Made by a program: the position numbers and the translations under genes
DNA from: Gemmatimonadota bacterium
GTDB lineage: Bacteria; Gemmatimonadota; Gemmatimonadetes; Longimicrobiales; Gaopeijiaceae
DNA: 64,000 nucleotides
Direction of reading: 5' to 3'
NCBI GenBank assembly: GCA_041390125.1
Contig: JAWKQN010000013.1
Coordinates: 62,001-126,000 of the forward strand
Shown here: positions 28,800 to 35,933 of the stretch, in pieces
How the letters are laid out: every line of letters starts with the position of its first letter
Numbering within the stretch: the first letter of the stretch is position 1
Notes under the pieces: generated by a model
Told to the model about the DNA's origin: nothing
The model's database searches: none
The model's input: only the letters and a program-made list of their open reading frames with translations

Positions 28800-29827
28800 C
28801 GGACCGTGACCTCGCCCGTCATGGCGCCCACGTCCTTGAGCGCGTGGAAGATGGCGGCGATGGCCGACGGAGGCGCTCCGACCGACTGGAGCGCCGCGGC
28901 CACCTCCTGCACGCTCGTTCCGGGCTCCACGGCCACGAGGCCGGTCTCCGGCGTGGAGACGCCCCCACCGACCACGGTGAGGGTGATGCCCCGGTGGCTG
29001 ACCACGGCCTCGCCGACGGTCATGCCCCCGCCGGCCACCACGGTGCCGTCGCGCCCGTCGATGATGACCCGGCTGCTGCGGTCGGGCGTGACCTGCAGGT
29101 CGCCGATCTGGCCGAGCAGGGCCGCCACACCGGGGGCGCCGTCCTCGGGCAGGGTGAGCTGCAACGCGCCCGGGTCGAGCACCGCCACGGTGCCCTCCCC
29201 GACCGCGCCGTTGATGGCCTCGGCCACCCGGAGCGCGGTCCCCAGGTCGGGTTCGCGCAGGACGAGCCGGCCGGCCGTCGCGAAGCCGGGCACGGGCGAC
29301 TCGATCTCCAGGAGCCCTCCGCCGGGCACGCGCCCGCTGGTCTCCACCGGGTAGACGCTGCGGCTGTCCTGACCGTCGCTCATGACCATGGCCCCCTGGG
29401 CGGTGGCCACGGGCGCACCGCCCGCGTCCGCCACCAGCGGCGTGGTCCACAACATTCCGCCCCGGAGCGACGTGGCGTCGCCCAGCGAGGCCACCTGCAC
29501 CTCGAAGCGGCCGCCCGGTCGCAGGTAGGCGGAGACCTCGGCGGTGACGAGCACCGCGGCCACGTTGCGGGTGCGCAGGAGCTCGGGCGGCACCTCGACG
29601 TCGAAGCGCCGGAGCAGGTTGGCCACGGAGCGCACGGTCTGAGCGCCCGACAGATTGCCGATGGTGCGGTCACCCGAGCCGTCGAGGCCGACCACCAGGC
29701 CGTAGCCCATCAGGCGGCGCGGCACGTCCTGCTCCTGGAGGAGCAGGTCGCGCACCCGCACCTGTCCGGCCACGGGAGCCGCGGCCAGGGCCAGGAGCAG
29801 CGCAAGGAAGAGAGGACGGAGGTTCAT
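28796..29827 (-). CDS. flgI: flagellar P-ring protein
   Basis: Forms the periplasmic P-ring bushing around the rod. 343 residues: signal peptide (1 to 21, ending VAGQ), then the family start VRVRDLLLQEQDVPRRLMGYGLVVGLDGSGD. Further conserved pieces are RNVAAVLVTAEV and RVIIDGRDGTVVAGGGM, and the C-terminal PPSAIAAIFHALKDVGAM. Stop overlaps the flgJ start (ATGA). Its presence indicates an outer membrane and a peptidoglycan layer that the rod must cross. Confidence 0.96.
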   Translation of the reverse strand: MNLRPLFLALLLALAAAPVAGQVRVRDLLLQEQDVPRRLMGYGLVVGLDGSGDRTIGNLSGAQTVRSVANLLRRFDVEVPPELLRTRNVAAVLVTAEVSAYLRPGGRFEVQVASLGDATSLRGGMLWTTPLVADAGGAPVATAQGAMVMSDGQDSRSVYPVETSGRVPGGGLLEIESPVPGFATAGRLVLREPDLGTALRVAEAINGAVGEGTVAVLDPGALQLTLPEDGAPGVAALLGQIGDLQVTPDRSSRVIIDGRDGTVVAGGGMTVGEAVVSHRGITLTVVGGGVSTPETGLVAVEPGTSVQEVAAALQSVGAPPSAIAAIFHALKDVGAMTGEVTVR

Positions 29828-29832
29828 CGTCG

Positions 29833-30447
29833 TCAGAAGAGGATGGAGAGCAGCTTCTGCAGCATGCCCTTGTCAGGCTTCGTGAGCTCGCCGTTCGATT
29901 CGTAGAGGATCTCGAGATCCGCCACGCGCCAGCCGTCCACGATGTTCTGTCCGGAGATGTCCTGCGCGCGCACCCAGCCGCGCAGCACCACGGCCTGCTG
30001 GTGGTCGTCCACCTGCACGGCCTTGCGCCCTTCGACCCGGACCAGACCGTTCTCACCGCGTTCGACCACGCGCACGCTGATCTCGGTGACGAAGCGCTCG
30101 TCACGGCGCGCGGTCCCGCGCTGGTCGGAGGAATGATCCCCGTCCAGGATGGCGCCGTACCGCGTGATCGGGGTGATGGCCGCCGAGCGAGAGAAGCGCC
30201 GGTCGTCGGAGGCGTACTCGTCCGCACGCGCGTTCGCGAACGTGCGCTCGTCCACGAAGACGGTCAGCACGTCACCCACGCCGAAGTCCCGGCGATCGGA
30301 CGTCCACGACGACAACGTGCGCTGTGGCGCAGGCGCCACCGCGGGCGGCGGCGTGGTCGGTGGATCCTGGGCGTGCGCGTCGCGCGCCAGCGCGAGGGAC
30401 GCCGTCAGGACCACCAGGACGGGAACGACACGGACCGAGGCCCTCAT
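29833..30447 (-). CDS. flgH: flagellar L-ring protein without lipobox
   Basis: Outer-membrane L-ring subunit, 204 residues. The conserved body is clear: DFGVGDVLTVFVDERTFANA, ISVRVVERGENGLVRVEGRK and RGWVRAQDISGQNIVDGWRVADLEI. FlgH is normally a lipoprotein, but here the signal peptide (MRASVRVVPVLVVLTASLAL then ARDAHAQ) has no cysteine and ends in a signal peptidase I site. ATG at 30447 overlaps the flgA stop by 4 bp, so the start is secure. The C-terminus GMLQKLLSILF may insert in the membrane. Confidence 0.93.
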   Translation of the reverse strand: MRASVRVVPVLVVLTASLALARDAHAQDPPTTPPPAVAPAPQRTLSSWTSDRRDFGVGDVLTVFVDERTFANARADEYASDDRRFSRSAAITPITRYGAILDGDHSSDQRGTARRDERFVTEISVRVVERGENGLVRVEGRKAVQVDDHQQAVVLRGWVRAQDISGQNIVDGWRVADLEILYESNGELTKPDKGMLQKLLSILF

Positions 30448-31139
30448 CGGGCACCTCCTTCGATACGGACGGAACCACCGGGCTCGGCGATCCCCTGCAC
30501 ACGTCGGCCGGTGGCCAGACGCACACGCACGGGCTCGCCGGCGCCGGCCGTGGCCAGCGCCACGCCCTCCAGCGAGAGCCGTACGCGCTCGCTGGCCCAG
30601 ATCACCTGCACGGATTCCCCGGACCGCACCGCGGGCGCGGGCCGCACGGACGGCGGCCGGAGCGTCTCTCCGCGGGCGATGGTCCGGGCCACCTCCCAAC
30701 CAGGCATGGCGGCGCTCTCCTGCCGGCCACCGTACTGGACGTCCTCGCGCCACTCGATGTCGGTCGCGGCGAGGACCTCGCCGCGCGTGAGGTCGCGCGC
30801 CGCCACCGGCACCGCGACGCGCACGCCCGCGCGCACCTGCACACCGACGCGCGCCCCCGCGGTGTCGGCGACCTCGAGCAGCCAGACGCCCCCGCTCCCC
30901 GTGCCCTTCAGCGTGGGCTCCACCCGTAGGTCGAGCGGGCGCCCGGCGGGGAGGCGTACCGGAGCGAGGGCCACCCGCGCCTCCTCCACGCCCAGACGCG
31001 CGGCCAGCGCGCGCACGACGGTCGGACGCCAGGCGTCCGGCAGCGCGTCCACCTGCGCGGCGAGCGCGACGGGCAGGCTCGCACCGACCGCGCACATGAG
31101 CGCGCAGGCGAGCCGAGGGAGGCGGGAGGCGACGCTCAT
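30444..31139 (-). CDS. flgA: flagellar P-ring assembly chaperone
   Basis: Periplasmic chaperone for FlgI polymerisation, 231 residues. Signal peptide 1 to 28 (ending ALAAQ). A wing domain precedes the SAF domain (about 108 to 170) with VPVAARDLTRGEVLAATDIEWRE and the ARTIARGETLRPPSVR motif; the C-terminal oligosaccharide-binding-like domain has GESVQVIWASERVRLSLEG and RRVQGIAEPGGSVR. Overlaps flgG and flgH by 4 bp each. Confidence 0.92.
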   Translation of the reverse strand: MSVASRLPRLACALMCAVGASLPVALAAQVDALPDAWRPTVVRALAARLGVEEARVALAPVRLPAGRPLDLRVEPTLKGTGSGGVWLLEVADTAGARVGVQVRAGVRVAVPVAARDLTRGEVLAATDIEWREDVQYGGRQESAAMPGWEVARTIARGETLRPPSVRPAPAVRSGESVQVIWASERVRLSLEGVALATAGAGEPVRVRLATGRRVQGIAEPGGSVRIEGGAR

Positions 31140-31924
31140 CGACCCAGGCGCGTCGCGATCTCGGACATCTGCTCGCTGGACTCGAGCGCGCGCGACCCGA
31201 TCTCGTAGGCGCGAAGCGCGGAGATCATCTCCACCATCTCCTGCACGATCTCGACGTTCGACGCCTCGAGCGTGCCGGAGAGGATGCGTCCGTAGCCTTC
31301 GTCCTGTGCAAAGCCCAGGATGGGAGCGCCGGAAGCGGGAGTCTCCGCCAGCAGGTTCTCACCGAGCGCTTCGAGGCCGGCGGTGTTGGTGAAGCGCGCG
31401 AGCTCGATCCGGCCGATCTCCATCGGCTGACCGCTGGTGCCGCTCGTGAAGGTCACCACGCCCGCGGACGAGATGCTGAGCGTGCCGGCATCCTCCGGGA
31501 CGTTCACACCGGGCACGAGCGCGTAGCCGCTGCTCGTCACGATCGAGCCGCGATCGGACAGCGTGAAGCTGCCGTCCCGCGTGTAGGCGGTGCGCCCGCT
31601 GGGCAACTCGACCTGGAAATAGCCATCGCCTTCGATGGCCAGGTCGAGCGGGCGACCGGTGATCTCCACCGGGCCCTGCAGGTCGATGCGCCGCACGGCA
31701 GCGAGCCGTGTGCCCCGCCCGATCTGCATGGGCGCGAGCGTCTCGGCCTCGGCCGTGTCCACCGTCGTGGCGCCCTGCACGTTCTGGTAGAGCAGGTCCT
31801 CGAAGTGGGCGCGACTCCGCTTGAAGCCGGTCGTGTTGACGTTGGCGAGGTTGTTGGAGATCACCTCGATGCGCGTCTGCTGCGCGATCATTCCGGAAGC
31901 GGCGGTTCGGAGCGACGGATCCAT
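31136..31924 (-). CDS. flgG: flagellar distal rod protein
   Basis: Distal rod subunit, exported; 262 residues, standard length. N-terminal motif ISNNLANVNTTGFKRSRAHFEDLLYQN, central PLDLAIEGDGYFQVELPSG and AYTRDGSFTLSDRGSIVTSSG, C-terminal LEASNVEIVQEMVEMI and YEIGSRALESSEQM. ATG at 31924. It lies 31 bp after flgF. Confidence 0.97.
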   Translation of the reverse strand: MDPSLRTAASGMIAQQTRIEVISNNLANVNTTGFKRSRAHFEDLLYQNVQGATTVDTAEAETLAPMQIGRGTRLAAVRRIDLQGPVEITGRPLDLAIEGDGYFQVELPSGRTAYTRDGSFTLSDRGSIVTSSGYALVPGVNVPEDAGTLSISSAGVVTFTSGTSGQPMEIGRIELARFTNTAGLEALGENLLAETPASGAPILGFAQDEGYGRILSGTLEASNVEIVQEMVEMISALRAYEIGSRALESSEQMSEIATRLGR

Positions 31925-31955
31925 GTCGGGTTCTCTCGGGTGAGGGGCGCGTCGC

Positions 31956-32651
31956 CTAGAGCGGTCGCGCGAGGTCGTTGGCGATCGTACGGAGGGTCTG
32001 GTCGAGCTCACCGATCGCGCGCTCCACGGAGCCGTAGGCGCGTTGGATGGTGATGGTCTCGATGAGACCGTCCAGCGAGTTCATGTTGCTCTCTTCGAGG
32101 TGGCCCTGGTGGACCTGGCGCACGTCGGGCGGGATGTCCCGGAGCGCGTCCTCCGCGGCCAGGAAGCGCCCCTCGCCCGCGTGGTCGAGCACCTGGGGAT
32201 CGGCCACCGTCACCACGCGCAGACGCTCGAGCGTCTGACCGTCCACCTTGAGCTGCCCGGAGCGGTCGATCTCGACGTCTCCGGGCGGCACCAGGATCTC
32301 GCCGTTCTCACCCAACAGGGCGTCGCCGCGCTCGTCGACGAGGCGCCCCCGGGGATCGAGCGAGAAGGAGCCCCCACGGACGAGACGCTCCCCCTGGTCG
32401 GTCTTGACCACGAGGAAGCCCTCCCCGCCCAGGGCCAGGTCGAACGTGGCGCCGGTCTGGGTGAGCACACCCGTGCTGAAGTCCGTGCGGGTGGAGGGAG
32501 CCAGGCGGCCGTCGGGCAGCACCTCGCCGAAGACCCGCTCGGCCTTGAAGCCGGTCGTGCCCACGTTGGCCAGGTTGTTGGCCGCCGTCTGCTGCCGGAG
32601 CTCCCAGTAGCGGAGCGCCTGGGCGGCGTTCTTGATCGGTCCGGTGTTCAT
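31956..32651 (-). CDS. flgF: flagellar basal-body rod protein FlgF-like
   Basis: Proximal rod protein of the FlgF/FlgG family, 231 residues. N-terminal motif TAANNLANVGTTGFKAERV, central DLALGGEGFLVVKTDQGERL and GSFSLDPRGRLVDERGD, C-terminal LEESNMNSLDGLIETITIQR. Called FlgF because it lies directly before the better FlgG match. First gene of the flgF-flgK run; 137 bp separate it from the previous gene, room for a promoter that I could not define. Confidence 0.88.
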   Translation of the reverse strand: MNTGPIKNAAQALRYWELRQQTAANNLANVGTTGFKAERVFGEVLPDGRLAPSTRTDFSTGVLTQTGATFDLALGGEGFLVVKTDQGERLVRGGSFSLDPRGRLVDERGDALLGENGEILVPPGDVEIDRSGQLKVDGQTLERLRVVTVADPQVLDHAGEGRFLAAEDALRDIPPDVRQVHQGHLEESNMNSLDGLIETITIQRAYGSVERAIGELDQTLRTIANDLARPL

Positions 32652-32788
32652 CCAGGTCTGTGCCTCACAGAGGTCCTACCGCGGTCGGGGCAACGCACAT
32701 GCCTCTCCGGGCCAGGGGCGTCCCCACACCTCAAACGCTTGTCGGACCACGGCTTACGGGGTGTGGCCTTCATCGGTGGCATCCGGGC

Positions 32789-33499
32789 TCAGGCTCGGGC
32801 GAGAATGCCGGGGTCGGCAGATCCGCCCGACCCCGCCCGCCGCCGGGCCAGCCAGGCCACCAGGGCCTGCTCGTCCGCGGAGGCGGCCCGATCGGTCGGA
32901 ACCGCGGTCGGGGCGGGCGCCGCCACCGGAGCGGTGATCACCGTGGGCATGGGCTCGGGGCTCGCCGCTCCGGGCAGGACGACCCGACCCCGGGCGCCCG
33001 AGACCGGGTGGACCGGCCGGCGGGCAGCCCGGCCGCGGCGGACGATCAACCCCAGGCTCCCGAACAGGACCACCAGCCCGGCCACGGCGCCCGCGACCCG
33101 ACCGGAAAGGAAGGCCGGCCAGCGGGCGGCCAGGGCGCGCCCTCCCGCTTCGACGGCGTGCAGGGCCGGGAGGGCGACCGGCAGGTGCTCCGCCAGCAGG
33201 TCCTCCAGGCGTCCCGGGAGGGCGCGTCTGCCCGACATCCGCTCCGCGCCGCGACGGAGCGCGCTCCAGGTCTCGGGCGCATCGGGGTCCAGCAGCGCCG
33301 CGCGGGTGAGCTGGGCCAGCGCGATCTCGTCCGGGCCCGACCCGTCGAGCAGTCCGACGGCGCGCTCGCGGAGCGCGTCGGCGACCACGGCGGACGAAGC
33401 CGGCGCCGACGGGAGCGGAGCAGCGGTGTCCTGATCGGCCACCCCCCGCACCGGGGTCGCGGCAGCCAGGAGCAGGAGGAACGGCAGGGCGGTACGCAT
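32789..33499 (-). CDS. hypothetical membrane protein in the flagellar cluster
   Basis: 236-residue protein, no family recognised. Signal peptide (1 to 19, ALPFLLLLAAATPVRG), a periplasmic helical segment of about 105 residues with a tetratricopeptide-like stretch (ALAQLTRAALLDPDAPETW), one transmembrane helix (VAGAVAGLVVLFGSLGLIV, near 133 to 152), then an 80-residue cytoplasmic Ala/Pro tail ending in a charged helix (ADEQALVAWLARRRAG). It starts 15 bp after fliA on the same strand. Perhaps a flagellar accessory or regulatory membrane factor. Confidence 0.6.
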   Translation of the reverse strand: MRTALPFLLLLAAATPVRGVADQDTAAPLPSAPASSAVVADALRERAVGLLDGSGPDEIALAQLTRAALLDPDAPETWSALRRGAERMSGRRALPGRLEDLLAEHLPVALPALHAVEAGGRALAARWPAFLSGRVAGAVAGLVVLFGSLGLIVRRGRAARRPVHPVSGARGRVVLPGAASPEPMPTVITAPVAAPAPTAVPTDRAASADEQALVAWLARRRAGSGGSADPGILARA

Positions 33500-33514
33500 C
33501 GTTCGCGACTCCGG

Positions 33515-34264
33515 TCAGGCGAAGGAGAGGCGGGTCCGCAGCTTGGCCAGCGCGGCCGTGCGGATCTGCGAGATGCGCGAGACGGTCAGACCGAGGACGT
33601 CCCCGATCTCGCGCAGCTTCAGCTCTTCGTAGTAGTAGAGCGCCAGCACGGTGCGCTCCTGTGGCTCCAGGCCTTCCAGCTCTCGGAGCAGCACGGCGTG
33701 ACGCTGTTCGCGGTCGACGCTCTCGTCCGCGCCCTCCGCGCCCTCGTCCACGAGCAGGTCGCGCTGGGGGCGGCCGGCTGCGCTGTCCCCTTCCGGCCCC
33801 GGACTGTCGATGGACACCTGCAGGGTGTGCTCGGTCTCGGAGCGCCAACGGAAGAGCGTGTCCGCATCGACACCCATCTCGCTCGCGGTCTCGAGGTCGG
33901 AGGGCGCGCGCTCCAGTTGCTGCTCGAGCGCGGCCTGCGCGCCTTCGATCTGGCGCTGCTTGTCGCGGATCGACCGCGGGACGGGGTCGAGCCTGCGCAC
34001 TTCGTCCAGGATGGCGCCGCGGATGCGGGGCACCGCGAACGTGCTGAAGGCGTGCCCCCGGTCGGCGTCGAACTTCTCGAGCGCGTCGATCAGCCCCAGC
34101 GTGCCGGCGCTGACCAGCTCCTCGAACTCGATGTCGCCTCCCAGCTTGCGGCTCAGCTTGCGCGCCACGTGGTAGACGAGGTTGAGGTGCTTCTCGACCT
34201 CACGGTTCCGCTCCAGGTCGGACAGCGAACCGGAATCGGCGTACGGTCCCATCATCCTTCTCAC
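33515..34264 (-). CDS. fliA: flagellar sigma factor sigma-28
   Basis: RNA polymerase sigma factor for late flagellar genes, about 246 to 249 residues. Region 2 is seen in VARKLSRKLGGDIEFEELVSAGTLGLIDALEKFD and FSTFAVPRIRGAILDEVRRLDPVPRSIR; region 4 in LEPQERTVLALYYYEELKLREIG and LTVSRISQIRTAALAKLR. The GTG at 34264 overlaps the flhG stop (GTGA), but ATG at 34255 or 34252 is equally possible. Its promoters are plausibly those before flgL, fliC and flgM, and FlgM, encoded at 63.6 kb, should inhibit it. Confidence 0.96.
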   Translation of the reverse strand: MRRMMGPYADSGSLSDLERNREVEKHLNLVYHVARKLSRKLGGDIEFEELVSAGTLGLIDALEKFDADRGHAFSTFAVPRIRGAILDEVRRLDPVPRSIRDKQRQIEGAQAALEQQLERAPSDLETASEMGVDADTLFRWRSETEHTLQVSIDSPGPEGDSAAGRPQRDLLVDEGAEGADESVDREQRHAVLLRELEGLEPQERTVLALYYYEELKLREIGDVLGLTVSRISQIRTAALAKLRTRLSFA

Positions 34265-35112
34265 GTGCTGGAGACGACCCGATCGCCGTCGGCTGCTGCG
34301 GCGCGGGTGTGGAGTTCATGTTGGATGGAGGCGGCCATCTCCATCGCCGCGCGGGCGGCGGGAGCCTCCGGTGCGGTGTGCTGGATCGGTCGCGTGCCTT
34401 CCAGACCCACGACCAGGCGGGCGTCGACCGGCACGGTCCCGAGGTGCTCGATGGCCCCGGTGTCGAAACGGGCGGCCGCGTCCTCGAGGCAGGCCACCAC
34501 GGGGCGGGCGCGGTCGGGATCCTCGCGGCTGACCACGAGCTGCCGACGCAGGTCCGGATAGCGGCCCCGCAACGCCTTGAGGAGCGCGTACGCGGAGGCG
34601 ACGGCGAGGCGCTCGGCGGTCGTGACCGCCACCAGGCGATCCGCTCCGAGCGCGCAGGCCTCGATCACGGAGGCCAGGCGGCTGCCCGCATCGATCAACA
34701 CGACGTCGTAGCGGGGATAGAGCGCGCCCAGCTTGCGCGCGAGCGCACGTCGCTCCATCGGCCCGGCATCGAGCAGGAGCGCTTCGTCGCCCGGCCCCGC
34801 CGGGAGCAGATCCAGGCCGTCGCGGATCTGCACGACCAGGTCCGCCGGAGCGGCGGTGCCGGCCCGGACGGCGGCGAGGCCGCGCACGTCGGCGAGCCCG
34901 AACAGCATGTGCAACCAGCCCTGGGAGCCGTCCACGAGGAGCACTCGCTCGCCGCGACGCGCCAGACCCACCGCCAGGAGCGAGGCCACCGTGGAGGTGC
35001 CCACCCCGCCCTTGCCCCCCGCGACCACGATCACGCGGCTCGCGTCGGAGGCGGCGTCGGTGGGACCGCGCTGGTTCAGGAACGTGCGCAGGGACGCCAT
35101 CTGCCCGCTCAT
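34261..35112 (-). CDS. flhG: FlhG-like MinD-family ATPase with altered P-loop
   Basis: Controls flagellar number together with FlhF. 283 residues. The N-terminal GQMASLR resembles the DQAxxLR helix by which FlhG stimulates FlhF. The deviant Walker A reads GGKGGVGTST: signature Lys34 is kept, but the P-loop Lys expected at position 39 is Thr. Walker B-like VVLIDAGS and a C-terminal membrane-targeting-like helix (AAMEMAASIQHELHTR) follow. A few MinD-like proteins such as CpaE also lack this Lys. Coupled to flhF and fliA by 4-bp overlaps. Confidence 0.9.
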   Translation of the reverse strand: MSGQMASLRTFLNQRGPTDAASDASRVIVVAGGKGGVGTSTVASLLAVGLARRGERVLLVDGSQGWLHMLFGLADVRGLAAVRAGTAAPADLVVQIRDGLDLLPAGPGDEALLLDAGPMERRALARKLGALYPRYDVVLIDAGSRLASVIEACALGADRLVAVTTAERLAVASAYALLKALRGRYPDLRRQLVVSREDPDRARPVVACLEDAAARFDTGAIEHLGTVPVDARLVVGLEGTRPIQHTAPEAPAARAAMEMAASIQHELHTRAAAADGDRVVSST

Positions 35113-35933
35113 GCGACCCTCTCGATCCCGGACGCCGGATCCGGAACGCCCAGCGTGCGCAGGAGGCGCGAGCGCGCGGGGTGGAGGTGGGCGGGCACGT
35201 CCTGGCCGTCGCAGACCCAGCGGCAAGGCAGACCCAGGCGGATGGCCAGCTCGGCGGCCACGCTCTCGTCCGGCACCTCGTCCAGCTTGGTGGGCAGGAC
35301 GTGCGTGGGAGAGAAGCGGGCGTAGCTGTCGAGGAAGCCCGCGGCCGCGTCCGTGCGCATGTGCGCCGGAAGCACCAGGTGGACCTCGTCGGGCTCGAGC
35401 GCCTCCAGCAACGCCGCCCATTCGACCGTCCCGGCCCGCGCCTGGGTGACCCGGCCGGGCGTGTCCACCAGGACCACGTCGCAGTCCGCCAGGCGGCGCA
35501 GCGCGTCCTTGATGTCCACGTCCCCGTAGACGACCTCGAGCGGCGCGCCCATCACCTCGGCGTAGCGGCCCAGCTGCTCCACCGCCGCCACCCGGAACGT
35601 GTCCAGGCTCAGGAAGCCGACCTTGCGGTCCCCGTACGCCTGCGGGTGCACGCCCAGCTTCACGGCCGTCGTGGTCTTGCCCGCGCCGGTGGGTCCCACC
35701 AGGGCGATGACCCGGCGCTCGTGCCGTTCGGGCGCGCACGCGGCGGATTCCTGGTCCAGCGAGCGCAGCAGCGCGCCCAGGCGCTCGGAGGCCACGACCA
35801 CGACCTCCACCTGACGGGTGCCGTTGTCGTGGAAGTGGCGGGTGCTGAGGATGACGGCGTCGTCTCCCAGCGCGGCGCGCGCGTGCGCCAGCACCTCGTG
35901 GAGGTGCAGCCCGCGAAAGATCTCAAGCTGCAT
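35109..35933 (-). CDS. flhF: SRP-like GTPase FlhF, short form
   Basis: Signal-recognition-type GTPase that marks where a flagellum is built. 274 residues, well short of the usual 360 to 460. The N-terminal B-domain start is kept (VLAHARAALGDDAVILSTR), but the linker and N domain are cut to about 40 residues. The G domain has ALVGPTGAGKTTTAVKLG, LDTFRVAAVEQL, VLVDTPGR and TKLDE, so GTP binding is expected. It overlaps flhA by 11 bp and flhG by 4 bp. Confidence 0.92.
   Translation of the reverse strand: MQLEIFRGLHLHEVLAHARAALGDDAVILSTRHFHDNGTRQVEVVVVASERLGALLRSLDQESAACAPERHERRVIALVGPTGAGKTTTAVKLGVHPQAYGDRKVGFLSLDTFRVAAVEQLGRYAEVMGAPLEVVYGDVDIKDALRRLADCDVVLVDTPGRVTQARAGTVEWAALLEALEPDEVHLVLPAHMRTDAAAGFLDSYARFSPTHVLPTKLDEVPDESVAAELAIRLGLPCRWVCDGQDVPAHLHPARSRLLRTLGVPDPASGIERVA

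Noticed and set aside
32652..32788. TCCGACAA on the minus strand resembling a sigma-28 -10 box upstream of flgF
   Set aside because: No -35 element at 11 or 12 nt (the sequence there is CACACCCC).
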